Assembly: GCF_004570575.1 (NCBI RefSeq)
Contig: NZ_SPPD01000003.1
Span: forward strand, 124,001-188,000
Direction: 5' to 3'
Length of the DNA stretch: 64,000 bases
Source: Streptococcus cuniculi
Lineage (GTDB): Bacteria; Bacillota; Bacilli; Lactobacillales; Streptococcaceae
This document shows positions 1-10,030 of the stretch, in pieces (positions within the stretch are counted from its first letter, which is position 1; the number at the start of each line of letters is the position of its first letter). Position numbers and translations under genes: made by a program. The notes beneath the pieces were generated by a model. The model did not search any database, was not told the DNA's origin, and worked only from the letters and a program-made list of their open reading frames with translations.

Positions 1-43
1 CTCGAATGTCCCCTACTCCCAATTCTTGTAAAAATCTGTTCGT

Positions 44-379
44 TTAGATTTTCTTTACAAATTCCGATTTTAATTTCATCGCACCAAATCCATCAATCTT
101 ACAATCGATGTTGTGGTCACCCTCCACGATCCGAATGTTTTTGACACGGGTACCTTGCTTGAGGTCTTTGGGTGCCCCTTTGACTTTCAAGTCTTTCATT
201 AGGGTGACGGTATCGCCATCTGCCAAACGATTGCCGTTTGCATCTATCGCAACAGGCCCCTCTTCTTCGACAACATCTGCTGGATTCCATTCGTAAGCGC
301 ATTCTGGGCAGACGAGTAAAACGCCGTCTTCATAGACATATTCTGATTGGCATTTTGGACAATTTGGTAAAGTTTCCAT
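44..379 (-). CDS. yjdM: PhnA/YjdM-family zinc-ribbon protein
   Basis: A 111-residue soluble protein. Two CxxC pairs (C7/C10 and C24/C27) form an N-terminal zinc ribbon, followed by a PhnA/YjdM domain (about residues 45-111). The family is often called alkylphosphonate utilisation protein PhnA because of its place next to phn genes in E. coli, but no phosphonate genes are here and its biochemical role is not established. It is a single-gene unit with its own promoter (410-438) and a GAGG-type ribosome site just before the ATG. The family call is firm and the function unknown. Confidence 0.88.
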   Translation of the reverse strand: METLPNCPKCQSEYVYEDGVLLVCPECAYEWNPADVVEEEGPVAIDANGNRLADGDTVTLMKDLKVKGAPKDLKQGTRVKNIRIVEGDHNIDCKIDGFGAMKLKSEFVKKI

Positions 380-409
380 AATAACTCCTCTTCTTTTATT
401 AACCTACCT

Positions 410-438
410 AGTATAGCATGCTAGCACAAATTGAGCAA
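410..438 (-). promoter_or_regulatory. Promoter of the yjdM gene
   Basis: On the minus strand: -35 TTGCTC (433-438), 17-base spacer, -10 TATACT (410-415) preceded by TGC, which gives an extended -10. The start codon lies about 30 bases downstream. Confidence 0.7.
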
Positions 439-528
439 GCTCTACTTGTTAAAAATCAGCTATGCTACTTTTCTTGGTAGCGACTTCCTGATGAGGCTCG
501 CTCCGCTCGCGAAAATCAGATGTTCATT

Positions 529-1428
529 TTATAGAGTATTCGTTTTTCTCAGCTTCTCCAAGGTCTCACGGAAAATAGCTGGCGCTTCTGCCGTAAAGGT
601 CACGACCTCCCCTGTCCGTGGGTGGGTAAAGCCGAGCGTCTTAGCATGTAAAAATTGACCATGACCTTTTAAGGTCTTGCGCGGTCCATACACCTCATCG
701 CCTGCTACTGGGTGACCGATATAGGCCATGTGGACACGAATCTGATGTGTCCGCCCTGTTTCAAGGGTCAATTCGACCAAGGTATAGTCTCCGAAGCGCT
801 CCAAGACCTGAAAACGTGTCAGAGCTTCCTTGCCCTTTGCGGTCACCGCCTGTTTCTTGCGGTCCTTTTCAGAACGTCCGATAGGCGCTTCAATCACACC
901 GCGGTCATTGGGCAGATTGCCATGCACAATTGACATGTATTTGCGTAAGGATTTCTTGGCTTTTAGTTCTTCTGCCAGTTTCTGATGGGCTTCATCATGT
1001 TTTGCAACCATCAACAGGCCTGAGGTATCCTTATCGATCCGATGGACGATTCCCGGGCGCATCACACCGTTAATCCCTGACAAATCCTTGACATGATACA
1101 AGAGGGCATTGACCAAAGTACCCGAGGTATGACCCGCAGATGGATGCACCACCATGCCCTGCGGCTTATTGACAACCGCGACATCTGCATCCTCATACAC
1201 AATCTCAAGCGGAATGTCTTCTGCCACATAGTCGACTTCTGCTACTTCTGGTAGCTCATACTGGATACAATCCCCTGCCTGCACGGTATATTTAGCTTTT
1301 TTTATCTGGCTATTAACCAGCACCAATCCAGCCTTTATCTGCTCATTTGCGATCGAGCGCGATAAGGGAGTCAAGTCAGCCAAGACCTTATCGAGGCGAA
1401 GACCGCCGGTTTCAACTCTTACTTCCAT
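529..1428 (-). CDS. rluD: RluD-type 23S rRNA pseudouridine synthase
   Basis: A 299-residue RluA/RluD-family pseudouridine synthase. An N-terminal S4-like RNA-binding domain (about 1-75) precedes the catalytic domain. The motif [11 protein letters not shown] contains the catalytic aspartate D132, and the family's [10 protein letters not shown] motif is near residue 225. It isomerises uridines in structured RNA, most likely helix 69 of 23S rRNA if a true RluD. Its start overlaps the end of lspA by 17 bases, so lspA-rluD form a translationally coupled pair, the common streptococcal order. The exact target uridines cannot be told from sequence. Confidence 0.9.
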   Translation of the reverse strand: MEVRVETGGLRLDKVLADLTPLSRSIANEQIKAGLVLVNSQIKKAKYTVQAGDCIQYELPEVAEVDYVAEDIPLEIVYEDADVAVVNKPQGMVVHPSAGHTSGTLVNALLYHVKDLSGINGVMRPGIVHRIDKDTSGLLMVAKHDEAHQKLAEELKAKKSLRKYMSIVHGNLPNDRGVIEAPIGRSEKDRKKQAVTAKGKEALTRFQVLERFGDYTLVELTLETGRTHQIRVHMAYIGHPVAGDEVYGPRKTLKGHGQFLHAKTLGFTHPRTGEVVTFTAEAPAIFRETLEKLRKTNTL

Positions 1429-1876
1429 TTTTCTCTTCTTTCATGATGCAAATAAACAGGACAGCAACTCCTACGGTCAGATACATGTCTGCGACATTGA
1501 AGACAGGAAAATCAATAAAATCAAGATGAAACATGTCGACTACATAGCCCAGACGAATCCGATCGATAAAATTTCCCAGTCCTCCTGCAATCACGAGCGA
1601 CAGACTGGATAAGAGCCACAAACTCCCCTTGATATGCTTGATAAAATACCAAATCGCAGCCGTCATCACAACCAAGGTCACAACAACGAAGAACCATTGT
1701 TGGTTCTGGAGAATGGAGTAGGCTGCTCCGTAATTGCGCAGGTAATAGATATTGACCAACTTGGGGATAAAGGCTCGCTGTTCATTTAGGGCGATATTGG
1801 CCACTGTCCACACCTTGACCCATTGGTCCAAGATAATCAAGGCCACTATCCCTAGTGGAAATCCAATTTTTCTCAT
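1412..1876 (-). CDS. lspA: Lipoprotein signal peptidase (signal peptidase II)
   Basis: A membrane aspartyl protease that removes signal peptides from prolipoproteins after Lgt lipidation. Four hydrophobic segments are visible. The two catalytic aspartates lie in the C-terminal [15 protein letters not shown] block. The open frame reaches 1897, but the second ATG at 1876 has AAAGGAT just upstream and gives the conserved MRKIGFPLG start, so I chose it (154 residues). It follows the LysR gene directly and overlaps rluD. Lipoproteins in this window such as the binding protein at 34337 would be its substrates. Confidence 0.92.
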   Translation of the reverse strand: MRKIGFPLGIVALIILDQWVKVWTVANIALNEQRAFIPKLVNIYYLRNYGAAYSILQNQQWFFVVVTLVVMTAAIWYFIKHIKGSLWLLSSLSLVIAGGLGNFIDRIRLGYVVDMFHLDFIDFPVFNVADMYLTVGVAVLFICIMKEEKNGSKS

Positions 1877-1877
1877 A

Positions 1878-2783
1878 CTATCCTTTCTTCTTGGCAAAAT
1901 AGCTTTCCATCACTTGAATAAAGTCTTGCGCACACTGGCTCAGCTCGCTATCTTCCCGCTTGACGTAGACCATGCGATTGCCCTTTCCTTCCTTAAATGG
2001 AATGACGGTAATCCCGTGCACACTTTCGCTGTCTAAGAAACCCGACCCCGTCGCATAGGCGTCTGTCCGCTCTAAAATCCCGTTTAAGGTTGCGCGATCT
2101 GTGACGTCAAAGGTCACAGAAGAATCCGATGTATCAAAGAAATTCTCAGAATAATAGAGATATTCATCTTTTTCCTGCGTGAAACGCACCGTTGGTAAGC
2201 CCGCCAAATCTGCTAATTCAATCTCGGATTTTTGCGCCAAGGGATGTCCTTTGCGAATGTAGATATGAGTCTGAAAAGGAATCAAATCCACCACTTCCAA
2301 GCGTAATTTATCCAGCTTTTGCATAATGCCCTTGGTATTGCGGTTGTTGAGATAGATGATTCCCAGCTCACTATGTCCCTGTGCTACTTCGTCTAAAATC
2401 TGCACGGTGGTTGATTCAAACAAGCGAAACTTGGGATATTCTGGAAATTGCTGCGAAAATTCTGTGATGAGGGGAGGCAGAAAATCATAGTGCTGACTAG
2501 AAATCGAAAATTCCACTTCGCCATCATCTGCCTGCAAATAGAGATTTTCAAAACTATCAAATCCCTTGACCAAACTTTGAGCCTTGTCATAAAACTCCAT
2601 TCCACGCCTGGTCAAAAAGGTTCCAGAGCTGGTGCGGCTAAAAATCTTAAAGCCTAATTCTTTTTCCAAATCGCGCACAGAAATGGACAAGCTAGGCTGC
2701 GATACAAACATTTTTTCCGCTGCTTCTCGAAAGGTTCCGCTATTTGCAATCGCCACAACATAGCGTAATTGTTGAATATTCAT
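1878..2783 (-). CDS. LysR-family regulator (CpsY/MtaR-like)
   Basis: A 301-residue LysR-type regulator. It has an N-terminal winged helix-turn-helix (about 1-60, [24 protein letters not shown]) and a C-terminal periplasmic-binding-like effector domain (about 90-295). It resembles the streptococcal CpsY/MtaR/MetR group that controls methionine transport or cell-surface traits. It lies one base upstream of lspA and may be co-transcribed with lspA-rluD. A paralogue at 27348 shares the layout and many motifs ([10 protein letters not shown] versus FSVSSQHYAF). Effector and targets are not deducible. Confidence 0.85.
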   Translation of the reverse strand: MNIQQLRYVVAIANSGTFREAAEKMFVSQPSLSISVRDLEKELGFKIFSRTSSGTFLTRRGMEFYDKAQSLVKGFDSFENLYLQADDGEVEFSISSQHYDFLPPLITEFSQQFPEYPKFRLFESTTVQILDEVAQGHSELGIIYLNNRNTKGIMQKLDKLRLEVVDLIPFQTHIYIRKGHPLAQKSEIELADLAGLPTVRFTQEKDEYLYYSENFFDTSDSSVTFDVTDRATLNGILERTDAYATGSGFLDSESVHGITVIPFKEGKGNRMVYVKREDSELSQCAQDFIQVMESYFAKKKG

Positions 2784-3112
2784 TCTGCCACTTCCTTTGT
2801 AAAATCTTCTTCATTATACCATAATCCATGGCAAATGGGATATCACAAGTCGTACAAATTCCTGATGGAAGGCATATAAAAAACAGCGAAAGCTGGCTTT
2901 GGTAACAGGCATTCTTTTAAAATTTTAGACAAGTGAGTAGTTCAATTTACTTGTCTTCCCTTGACTTTATTGTAGCATAGCTCGCTATCTTGTGTAAGCC
3001 CTAAGAAACTAATGAACCTTATTTCTAATCAAACCAAAAAATCTTTTCATCAACATGATTTGTTTATTGATAGCTCCACAAGGCTTTTTCTTCTGTTCTT
3101 CTGTATGCGGTT
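2784..3112. other. Intergenic region without a gene
   Basis: This 329-base stretch holds the LysR promoter at its left end and an inverted repeat, GACAAGT...ACTTGTC, around 2930-2957 that could end the GNAT transcript (only a weak T-run follows on the minus strand). I see no convincing coding potential in it. Confidence 0.5.
2813..2821 (-). promoter_or_regulatory. Extended -10 promoter of the LysR-lspA-rluD unit
   Basis: Minus strand TGGTATAAT (-10 hexamer at 2813-2818), about 30 bases before the LysR ATG. No good -35 hexamer is seen at the right distance; AAGGAAG serves as ribosome site. Confidence 0.55.
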
Positions 3113-3976
3113 CTAGGTCTCAGTAGTCAGGTAGACGACCTCTGTGACATCTGTGAAGCCGAGTTTGCGATACAGAGTGGTAGCTACTGTGTTTTCTTTT
3201 TCAACGACAATCTGAAATGCTTTATCATTTTGAGAAAGCAACTGACAAATGACCTGTTTCATTAAGTAACTCCCCAGTCCCTGTCCTTGATAAACAGGTG
3301 CTACTCCCAAGCTAAAAATATGGTTATAATCAGATGCCATATCGATTGTGACCGAAGCAAGGACTTCCTTGTCTTTCGTCAGTACATATAACAAGGTGTC
3401 GTCTCCTTCAAGGCTAGCACGTGCATATTGTTCACTATAATCGATGCTGTTCTGAAAGGCTTCAGCTTGAACCTTGGCAATGGCTCCAATCATCTCCTTT
3501 TCAGCTAAGACAACTTTACAGTCATCACGACTCTCCAGCTCATAGGGATTTCGCTCTCGCCGTAACCACAGTTCTGTACAGTCTTCTTCGACCAAGTTAA
3601 ACTGAGATAGCAACCATGGATTTTTCTTGATAAAGATTCGCTCTGTCTCATAGGAAATCCCTGACAGTTGATACTCTTTGACAACTTGGAAAAATGCTGC
3701 TTCCAAGGCCCTTGCAATTCCCTGTTTTCTAGCTGACGGCAAAACAAAGAGCGATACACTTACATCCTCTCGTTTGTCCGCATAAACATAGAGACAGCCC
3801 AATAATGCCTCTTCTTCATAGGCTAGAAAGATGCAAGGCATATCTGGATCAACATTGTAGTCATTCGCCAAATAAGGGATACTAGCTGTCCCATCATATT
3901 TATGACAGGTCTCTAGCAAGTCCAAGACCTGCTTCATTTCTTCATCTGATAAACAATTCCTTTTCGTAATCCTCAT
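3113..3976 (-). CDS. Tandem GNAT-domain acetyltransferase
   Basis: A 287-residue protein with two GNAT-like halves. The first (about 15-115) contains LLGCLYVYADKREDVSVSLFVLPSARKQGIARAL. The second (about 160-285) contains the acetyl-CoA loop motif QGQGLGSYLM and a final YRKLGF. The open frame extends upstream to 4024, but the ATG at 3976 has a strong AGGAGG upstream, and the longer start would run into the rpmA terminator hairpin. It sits right behind the rpmA terminator and probably depends on read-through or a nearby promoter. The substrate is unknown. Confidence 0.82.
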   Translation of the reverse strand: MRITKRNCLSDEEMKQVLDLLETCHKYDGTASIPYLANDYNVDPDMPCIFLAYEEEALLGCLYVYADKREDVSVSLFVLPSARKQGIARALEAAFFQVVKEYQLSGISYETERIFIKKNPWLLSQFNLVEEDCTELWLRRERNPYELESRDDCKVVLAEKEMIGAIAKVQAEAFQNSIDYSEQYARASLEGDDTLLYVLTKDKEVLASVTIDMASDYNHIFSLGVAPVYQGQGLGSYLMKQVICQLLSQNDKAFQIVVEKENTVATTLYRKLGFTDVTEVVYLTTET

Positions 3977-3991
3977 ATCACATCCTCCTGA

Positions 3992-4020
3992 ACAAAAAGA
4001 ACCTGCCCGAAGGCAAGTCC
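3992..4020 (-). terminator. Intrinsic terminator after rpmA
   Basis: Minus strand hairpin GGACTTGCC-TTCG-GGCAGGTTC (9-bp stem with two G-U pairs, stable TTCG tetraloop) followed by TTTTTG. Confidence 0.85.
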
Positions 4021-4060
4021 TCAAGTAAGCTTTCTAAAGCTAGTAATAAGGTATTCCTTA

Positions 4061-4354
4061 TTATTTCGCGATTGGGTAAACAGATACTTGTTTTTTATCG
4101 CGTCCTTTACGTTCAAAACGTACTACGCCTTCTACTTTAGCATAAAGTGTGTCATCTCCTCCACGACCTACGTTCGCTCCTGGATGAATTTTTGTACCAC
4201 GTTGGCGGTAAATGATAGAACCACCTGATACAGTTTGACCGTCAGCAGCTTTCGCTCCAAGACGTTTTGCTTGAGAGTCACGACCGTTTGACGTTGAACC
4301 TCCACCTTTTTTGTGGGCGAATAGTTGCAAGTTAGCAAGATTCAAGTTTAACAT
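4061..4354 (-). CDS. rpmA: 50S ribosomal protein L27 with cleavable N-terminal extension
   Basis: A 97-residue L27 whose N-terminus reaches the peptidyl-transferase centre. It starts with the Firmicutes-type extension [12 protein letters not shown] before [15 protein letters not shown]. In Staphylococcus and other Firmicutes the protease Prp removes this extension after the phenylalanine, so a cleavage motif is retained here. In most Firmicutes prp lies between rplU and rpmA; here only 50 non-coding bases separate the two genes. A clear GGAGG ribosome site precedes the ATG. Confidence 0.97.
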   Translation of the reverse strand: MLNLNLANLQLFAHKKGGGSTSNGRDSQAKRLGAKAADGQTVSGGSIIYRQRGTKIHPGANVGRGGDDTLYAKVEGVVRFERKGRDKKQVSVYPIAK

Positions 4355-4404
4355 AATGTTATTCCTCCAATATTCTGTGATGAGTGTTGTTTCGCTAAGC
4401 TAGA

Positions 4405-4719
4405 TTAAGCATTAATCGCGTTGATAACAACTTTTGTATAAGGTTGACGATGACCTTGTTTACGGTGGCTACCCTTTTTAGGTTTGTATTTGAAAGTAAC
4501 AACTTTCTTTTGTTTTCCTTGTTTTTCAACAGTTCCAACAACAGTAGCACCTGCTACAAGTGGAGTTCCGACAACAGTCTTTTCACCACCAACAAGAACA
4601 ACTTCGTTAAATGTAACGTCTTGACCAGCTTCAACGTTCAATTTTTCAACGTAGATTGCTTGACCAACTTCAACTTTAACTTGTTTTCCGCCAGTTTTAA
4701 TGATTGCGTATGTGCTCAT
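4405..4719 (-). CDS. rplU: 50S ribosomal protein L21
   Basis: A 104-residue L21, full length for the family, with the conserved [16 protein letters not shown] start and a basic [23 protein letters not shown]-terminal half that contacts 23S rRNA. It is first in a two-gene unit with rpmA, preceded by an AGGAGG ribosome site, a structured leader (4733-4833) and a strong promoter (4846-4874). Confidence 0.97.
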   Translation of the reverse strand: MSTYAIIKTGGKQVKVEVGQAIYVEKLNVEAGQDVTFNEVVLVGGEKTVVGTPLVAGATVVGTVEKQGKQKKVVTFKYKPKKGSHRKQGHRQPYTKVVINAINA

Positions 4720-4732
4720 TATGCACCTCCTA

Positions 4733-4833
4733 TGATAATGTGGGATTCTCCCGAGTTTTTTGTGAAGACTCGCCTAGCATCGTGGGAAAAACCTCTTAAA
4801 CGATGTTCGAGCGGTTGCACAGGCTGTGCATAA
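4733..4833 (-). ncRNA. L21 ribosomal protein leader
   Basis: The rplU 5' UTR shows three pairings on the minus strand: CATCGT with ACGATG enclosing AAGAGGTTTTTCCC, CGAGT with ACTCG, and the short hairpin GGGAGAATCCC just before the ribosome site. As I recall, this matches the Rfam L21 leader found upstream of Firmicutes rplU, which is thought to mediate autogenous control by L21. A covariance-model search would settle it. Confidence 0.75.
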
Positions 4834-4845
4834 GTCAACATTCTT

Positions 4846-4874
4846 ATTCTATCACTCTTACTAGGATTTGACAA
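4846..4874 (-). promoter_or_regulatory. Promoter of rplU-rpmA
   Basis: Minus strand: -35 TTGTCA (4869-4874), spacer of exactly 17 bases, -10 TAGAAT (4846-4851), placed just upstream of the L21 leader. Short AT-rich direct repeats (AATCGTAATT units, about 4898-4930) lie behind it and may act as an upstream element. Confidence 0.75.
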
Positions 4875-4965
4875 GTATTTATACTCCAAAAATCAAATAA
4901 TCGTAATTAATCGTAATTATTGTAATTATTTTTATACTCGCATCTCTTTGTCAATTGATTGCTTC

Positions 4966-6180
4966 CTACAACAAATCTTGAATCAAGTCATCCACTTCGT
5001 CTTGTTCTGCTTGTGGGGTGATTTCGGTCACCATAATGCCACGAACGGCTCGCTCCACTAATCCGTCTATGTCTAGGCGACTTTCGTACTGCTCGACATT
5101 TTTGATCTTCGGATTGGTTTTCGGACGGTCTGGCGCAAAAATGGTACAGCAGTCCTCAAAGGGTTGAATTGAAATCTCAAAGGTATCAATTTTCTCAGCA
5201 ATGTCAATAATTTCTAACTTATCCATGGTCACAACAGGACGAATGACAGGCGTATTGGTCACCGCGTTAATGGCCTGCATGCTTTCCAAGGTCTGGCTAG
5301 CCACCTGCCCCAAACTTTCACCATTGATAATGACGAGACCATTGCGTTCTTCACGAATGCGATCGGTAATCCGCATCATAAAGCGGCGGGTTAGGGTCAT
5401 CAGATAGGCTTCAGGGGCTTTTGCCTTAATCTCCTCTTGGATTTCTGTAAACGGTACCTCGATAAACTGGATATTGCCACCGAACTTGGTCAACTTCCGT
5501 ATCAAATCCTGTGCCTTTTTCAGTGCACCGGAGCTGGTGTAGGGAGGGCTAGCAAAGTGTACTGCCTCAATGTCCACACCACGTTTCAGTGCTAGATAGC
5601 CTGCTACCGGTGAGTCAATTCCACCCGACAGCATGAGCATGCCTTTTCCAGATGTTCCAACAGGTAGACCTCCTGCTCCACGAATCGTTTCGTAGGAGAT
5701 ATAGGCTGCTTCTGTACGAATCTCCACCCGCAGCTCAATGTCGGGTGCCTTCATTTTCGCCTGAACGGTTGGAATGGCCTCAAAAACAGCATTTCCCAAG
5801 GTTTGATTAAGCTCACGACTGTCCAATTCAAAGTCATGGTCACTTCGCTTGCTGGACACCTTGAAGGTCATGCCTTCTTGGTAGATGTCGGTCATGATTT
5901 CCTGCACTGCTGCAATCAAGGCTGGAACGGATTTCTTAATCTTATAGGAAGGGGAAAAGGTTTGTATCCCAAAAATCTGCTTGAGACTTTCGGCTACTGG
6001 CTTATAATCCGTTCCGTGAAGGTAGACATGAGCCCGATCACGGTCTGCCATAACTGTTACCGCCGGATAAATGGACAAGACATCCTCGATATTCCGTCTA
6101 AGTTTCGTGATAAATCGCATCCGATTCTTGCCTTTTGTAGACAATTCACCGTAACGAATCATAATTTCTGAATACTGCAT
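4966..6180 (-). CDS. thiI: tRNA 4-thiouridine / thiamine sulfur-transfer enzyme ThiI
   Basis: A 404-residue ThiI. A ferredoxin-like plus THUMP region (about 1-165) binds tRNA. A PP-loop ATP pyrophosphatase domain follows with [20 protein letters not shown] (about 180-200). It adenylates U8 of tRNA for 4-thiouridine formation and in some bacteria provides sulfur for the thiamine thiazole. The E. coli rhodanese extension is absent, as in other Firmicutes. The partner desulfurase gene lies 11 bases upstream in the same operon, so sulfur is probably handed over directly. Confidence 0.95.
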   Translation of the reverse strand: MQYSEIMIRYGELSTKGKNRMRFITKLRRNIEDVLSIYPAVTVMADRDRAHVYLHGTDYKPVAESLKQIFGIQTFSPSYKIKKSVPALIAAVQEIMTDIYQEGMTFKVSSKRSDHDFELDSRELNQTLGNAVFEAIPTVQAKMKAPDIELRVEIRTEAAYISYETIRGAGGLPVGTSGKGMLMLSGGIDSPVAGYLALKRGVDIEAVHFASPPYTSSGALKKAQDLIRKLTKFGGNIQFIEVPFTEIQEEIKAKAPEAYLMTLTRRFMMRITDRIREERNGLVIINGESLGQVASQTLESMQAINAVTNTPVIRPVVTMDKLEIIDIAEKIDTFEISIQPFEDCCTIFAPDRPKTNPKIKNVEQYESRLDIDGLVERAVRGIMVTEITPQAEQDEVDDLIQDLL

Positions 6181-6191
6181 GCTTTCTCTTC

Positions 6192-7334
6192 CTATCTTAC
6201 TTTTTGCGTTTGTTCATAGATGAGCTTAAAAGTCGTCAATACCTGCTCCATTTGACTCATGTCATTCTCCAAGTCCAAACTCATACGGACAGCTGTCGTG
6301 GCTATCTGAGGTTGAACTCCCATGGATAACAGGGTTCCTGCTGGTTTTCCTGCCTTGGATGAACAGGCTGACGTCGTTGAAATATAGATGTCATACTCCT
6401 CAAAGGCATGAACCAAAACCTCCCCTCGAACACCTTTTAAGCCAAAAGTTAAAATATGAGGGGCAAATCGCTCTTGACCTGAAAAAATAGTGATGTCCTT
6501 GTACTGCCTTAGTCCTTGGCGTAAAACCTGCTTCATCTGGCTGGTTTTCTCGGCAAATACCGCTTGTTGCTCCATTGCCAGTCGAAGCGCCTTAGCGGTC
6601 GCTGCAATTCCTGCTAGATTTTCAGTCGTTGAGCGCTTGTTCTCTTCCTGACCACCACCTGTTAGGAGCGGGGTAATTTTCTTGCCGTTTTTGACATAGA
6701 CGAAGCCAACACCCCGAACACCATGGACTTTATGGCTGGAAAAGGTTGCAAAATCAACACGGTCTGTCAGATAGTCAGCTGTAGGAATTTTAGCCAGAGC
6801 CTGAACCCCGTCCACGTGGAAAGAAATGGTCGGCTTATCTCTTAGCAGGTCCGAAATAGCCTGAATGGGCTGAATCGCCCCTATCTCATTATTGACCGCC
6901 ATGACGGATACCAAGATTGTATCCGGACGCAGCAAAGCTGCTAATTTTTTAACATCGACAAAGCCCTCTTTGTCAACGGGGGCAAAATCCACTTCAAACC
7001 CTTGTGTGGTCAGCCAAATCGCTGATTCCTTAACAGCGGGGTGTTCAACGGCTGACACAATCACATGCCTGCCAAATGGTGCCTTCTCAAAGGCAAGCCC
7101 CTTGATAACCCAGTTATCTCCCTCAGTCCCACCAGAGGTGAAAAAAATCTCCTCTGGCATAACCCCTAACAAATCGGCAATTTGTTTCCTAGAAGCCTGC
7201 AAGATTCGACTTGCTTGACTACCGAGACGATGCAAACTGGACGGATTTCCCCAAATCTTGCTAGCAACTTCTGTATAGGTTGTCAGCACTTGGGGATAAG
7301 GACGAGTCGTTGCTGCATTATCTAAATAAATCAT
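6192..7334 (-). CDS. Cysteine desulfurase (IscS/NifS family), ThiI partner
   Basis: A 380-residue class V PLP aminotransferase-fold enzyme that removes sulfur from cysteine as a persulfide. The PLP lysine lies in [19 protein letters not shown] (about residue 205). The catalytic-loop cysteine lies in [16 protein letters not shown] (about 325). The short loop indicates the group that pairs with a dedicated acceptor, here ThiI, encoded just downstream. In Bacillus this role belongs to NifZ. An AGAGGA-type ribosome site precedes the ATG. Confidence 0.93.
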   Translation of the reverse strand: MIYLDNAATTRPYPQVLTTYTEVASKIWGNPSSLHRLGSQASRILQASRKQIADLLGVMPEEIFFTSGGTEGDNWVIKGLAFEKAPFGRHVIVSAVEHPAVKESAIWLTTQGFEVDFAPVDKEGFVDVKKLAALLRPDTILVSVMAVNNEIGAIQPIQAISDLLRDKPTISFHVDGVQALAKIPTADYLTDRVDFATFSSHKVHGVRGVGFVYVKNGKKITPLLTGGGQEENKRSTTENLAGIAATAKALRLAMEQQAVFAEKTSQMKQVLRQGLRQYKDITIFSGQERFAPHILTFGLKGVRGEVLVHAFEEYDIYISTTSACSSKAGKPAGTLLSMGVQPQIATTAVRMSLDLENDMSQMEQVLTTFKLIYEQTQKVR

Positions 7335-7430
7335 CGTGTTCCTCTTTTCATCTATCTTCCCATTATATCAAATTTTAGGACTTGAGAGATAGAAAAAACT
7401 CTGTGATGACAGAGCTCTTCGCTATCAATC

Positions 7431-8459
7431 CTACAAGACCTCAGCCAAGGCATCCATATCTGCTTGACTGGTCGACCAACTGGTTGCGAGGCGGATGATA
7501 GTATAGGTTTCATCATACTTTTCCCAAAAGCCATAGCAGACCTCTGCCTTATCCAACTTTTCCAAGTCCTCAGCTGTCACCAGCAAAAATTGCTGGTTAG
7601 TAGGAGATTGGAGATAAAAGCGATAGCCTTTTTCTTCCAGCAATGCGATGAGCTGCTCTGCCATTTCAATCGCATGTTTTCCTAACTCTAGGTACAAGTC
7701 GTCTGTAAAGAAACGGTCAAACTGGATTCCCGTCAACCGCCCCTTTGCGAGCAGAGCACCGTGCTGTTTCACAATGGAAATAAAATGCTTGGGTTGATTC
7801 TGCTTGGTGAAAACGACTGCTTCCCCTATGAGCGCCCCCATTTTGGTTCCGCCGATATAAAAGACATCTGTCAACTCCGCAATGGTTTGTAAATCAAGGT
7901 CTGTCGCGCGGGCAGCCAAGGCATAGCCTAGACGCGCCCCGTCTAAGAAAAGCGGAATCTGATAGTCCCTGCATACCCTTGCTAACTCGGATAGTTCCTG
8001 CTTGCTATACAGGGTTCCGTATTCTGTTGGATGTGAGATGTAGACCATTCCCGGAAAGACCATATGCTCATGATTGGCATCCGCATAGAAGGTCTCCAAG
8101 AACTGTCGGACAGCAGTCGCTTCTAGTTTTCCGTCTTGATGAGGCAAGGTCAACACCTTATGCCCAGAATATTCAATCGCACCTGCCTCATGCACGGCAA
8201 TATGACCTGTGTCCGCCGCAATGACTCCCTCATAGGAAGCTAGTAGCGCCGCAATCACCACTTGATTTGCCTGAGTACCTCCTGTCAAAAAGGTGACTTC
8301 TGCCTGTGGACAAGCGGTCGCTTGGCGAATTTTATCCACTGCACTCTGGCTGTACTCATCTGTACCATAGCCAGACAAGCCTACATCGTTTAGAGCTACT
8401 AGAGCCTCTAAGAGCGCAGGATGTGCACCCTTGTTATAGTCGTTTTCAAAATGTAGCAT
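7431..8459 (-). CDS. ltaE: Low-specificity L-threonine aldolase / beta-eliminating lyase family
   Basis: A 342-residue fold-type I PLP enzyme. The conserved start LHFENDYNKGAHPALLEAL, the YGTDEYSQSA substrate-loop region and the PLP lysine block FYIGGTKMGALIGEAV (about residue 210) place it with threonine aldolases, which cleave L-threonine or allo-threonine to glycine and acetaldehyde. The length is normal. It starts downstream of the tRNA-Arg terminator with a GGGAGAG ribosome site. Related amino-acid lyases cannot be excluded from sequence alone. Confidence 0.85.
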   Translation of the reverse strand: MLHFENDYNKGAHPALLEALVALNDVGLSGYGTDEYSQSAVDKIRQATACPQAEVTFLTGGTQANQVVIAALLASYEGVIAADTGHIAVHEAGAIEYSGHKVLTLPHQDGKLEATAVRQFLETFYADANHEHMVFPGMVYISHPTEYGTLYSKQELSELARVCRDYQIPLFLDGARLGYALAARATDLDLQTIAELTDVFYIGGTKMGALIGEAVVFTKQNQPKHFISIVKQHGALLAKGRLTGIQFDRFFTDDLYLELGKHAIEMAEQLIALLEEKGYRFYLQSPTNQQFLLVTAEDLEKLDKAEVCYGFWEKYDETYTIIRLATSWSTSQADMDALAEVL

Positions 8460-8488
8460 GGTCTCTCCCTTTTCCCTCCATAAGCTAA

Positions 8489-8510
8489 AAAGCCTTGTCT
8501 TCCAAGGCTT
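8489..8510 (-). terminator. Intrinsic terminator after rpsA/tRNA-Arg
   Basis: Minus strand AAAGCCTTG-GAAGA-CAAGGCTTTTT, a 9-bp perfect stem with a T-run, located between tRNA-Arg and the threonine aldolase ribosome site. Confidence 0.8.
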
Positions 8511-8524
8511 TATCTGTTAGACAA

Positions 8525-8596
8525 TCCGTCCTGAGGGAATCGAACCCCCATCTCAAGAACCGGAATCTTACGTGATATCCATTACACTAAGGACGG
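8525..8596 (-). tRNA. tRNA-Arg (anticodon CCG)
   Basis: On the minus strand the acceptor stem CCGTCCT pairs perfectly with AGGACGG, and the discriminator is A. The anticodon arm TAAGA-TTCCGGT-TCTTG gives anticodon CCG (codon CGG). The T loop is TTCGATT. The 3' CCA is not encoded. It lies 34 bases downstream of the rpsA stop and is probably co-transcribed with it. Confidence 0.95.
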
Positions 8597-8630
8597 CAAG
8601 AGAAAGACTTGCTGTGAGCAAGTCAGTCAA

Positions 8631-9836
8631 TTACAACTCAATGTCACCGAAAAGGTCAGCCATTGAGAATCCAGTTTGAGTTTCTGGAAGTTCAAAATCA
8701 CGTTTTTCTTGGCGTTTTGGACGACGTGGACGTGATTCACGTTTTTCAGCTTTTCCTTCACCTTCAGCTTGAGCTGGACGCTCTTCTAAAGCCTTGATAG
8801 AAAGAGATACACGCTCATCAGCAGCATTTACTTCAAGAACTTTAACAGTTACATCTTGACCTACTGTTAAGGCATCTTTAGGATTTTCAACACGTTTGTG
8901 TGAAATTTGTGAGATGTGAACAAGTCCGTCAATTCCTGGCAATACTTCTACAAACGCACCAAAGTCAGTCAAACGCTTCACTTTACCTTCAATGACATCA
9001 CCAGCAGCTAGTTTTTGCTCAACGCCATCCCATGGTCCAGGGGTTGTTGCTTTCAATGAAAGGGATACACGACCTTCTTCTTCATCAATCGCAAGCACTT
9101 TCACTTCTACTTCTTCACCAACTGTTACGACAGATTTAGGTGATACGTTGCGTTCATGTGCCAATTCAGTCAAGTGAACAAGTCCGTCTACACCACCAAG
9201 ATCGATGAAAGCACCGAAACTTGTGATACGAGCCACTTTACCTGTTACGTTTTCACCAACCGTCAATTTGCCAAATACTTCTTGACGAGCAGCAGCAGCT
9301 ACTGCTTCTACAACATCACGACGTGACAAGATGAAACGGTTTTCCGCTGGATCCACTTCTTTGATTTTCGCTTCAAATTCTTGACCAACAAAACGCTCTG
9401 TATTGCGAGTAAAACGAGTGTCAATCATAGAAGCTGGAATGAATCCACGCAAACCTTCAAATTCAACTGAAAGTCCACCTTTTACCGCGCGAGTTGCTTT
9501 TACCGTCACAACCTCGTCTTCACGTCCAACAAGTTTATCCCATGCTTTGCGTGCTTCTAAACGTTTTTTAGATACAAGATAAGTAACAGTGTCTGTATCT
9601 TTACCAACTACTTGGCGAAGTACAAGCAATTCAAGTGTTTCACCAACTTTAACAAGTTCGTTGATGTCAGCTTCACGGTCGTTTGTCAACTCACGAAGAG
9701 TTAGGACACCCTCAACACCAGTTCCAGAAATAGCTACATTCGCTTGACCAGCATCAACTGTCAATACTTCTGCAGTTACCACATCACCCGGTGCAACTTC
9801 ACTTACACTGTTCAACAAATCTTCAAATTCGTTCAT
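8631..9836 (-). CDS. rpsA: 30S ribosomal protein S1-like protein
   Basis: A 401-residue protein with four S1 RNA-binding repeats: about 15-85, 100-170, 190-260 ([23 protein letters not shown]) and 275-345 ([24 protein letters not shown]). A charged C-terminal tail rich in K/R/E/P follows. This is the usual Gram-positive S1 architecture, shorter than the six-repeat proteobacterial protein. It binds mRNA on the 30S subunit. The open frame reaches 9860, but the ATG at 9836 has GGAGG at the right distance and gives [11 protein letters not shown]. Confidence 0.93.
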   Translation of the reverse strand: MNEFEDLLNSVSEVAPGDVVTAEVLTVDAGQANVAISGTGVEGVLTLRELTNDREADINELVKVGETLELLVLRQVVGKDTDTVTYLVSKKRLEARKAWDKLVGREDEVVTVKATRAVKGGLSVEFEGLRGFIPASMIDTRFTRNTERFVGQEFEAKIKEVDPAENRFILSRRDVVEAVAAAARQEVFGKLTVGENVTGKVARITSFGAFIDLGGVDGLVHLTELAHERNVSPKSVVTVGEEVEVKVLAIDEEEGRVSLSLKATTPGPWDGVEQKLAAGDVIEGKVKRLTDFGAFVEVLPGIDGLVHISQISHKRVENPKDALTVGQDVTVKVLEVNAADERVSLSIKALEERPAQAEGEGKAEKRESRPRRPKRQEKRDFELPETQTGFSMADLFGDIEL

Positions 9837-9958
9837 TATATAAAAACCTCCGACAATCAAGTCTCTCGACTCAACATAAAATATATTTTATTAAGGCACA
9901 CGCAAGGACTAACAAAAGAGCATCTTTGACGAATTAGGAGTCGTTCCTAATACCTTGA

Positions 9959-10030
9959 CTGGGGTAGCTGGATTCGAACCAACGCATGAGGGAGTCAAAG
10001 TCCCTTGCCTTACCGCTTGGCTATACCCCA
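9959..10030 (-). tRNA. tRNA-Gln (anticodon TTG)
   Basis: Acceptor TGGGGTA pairs with the 3' TACCCCA, discriminator G. The anticodon arm AGGGA-CTTTGAC-TCCCT gives TTG (codon CAA). The 3' CCA is not encoded. Confidence 0.95.

Noticed and set aside
1752..2036. A 94-codon frame antisense to lspA and the LysR gene
   Set aside because: It overlaps two well-supported genes and is only an antisense shadow.
4444..4833. A 129-codon frame antisense to rplU and its leader
   Set aside because: It is rich in F, N and S as expected from the complement of a lysine-rich gene, and it covers the L21 leader and promoter.
4898..4930. Short AT-rich direct repeats considered as a CRISPR fragment or origin
   Set aside because: There are only two to three 10-base units without spacers, and no DnaA-box cluster.
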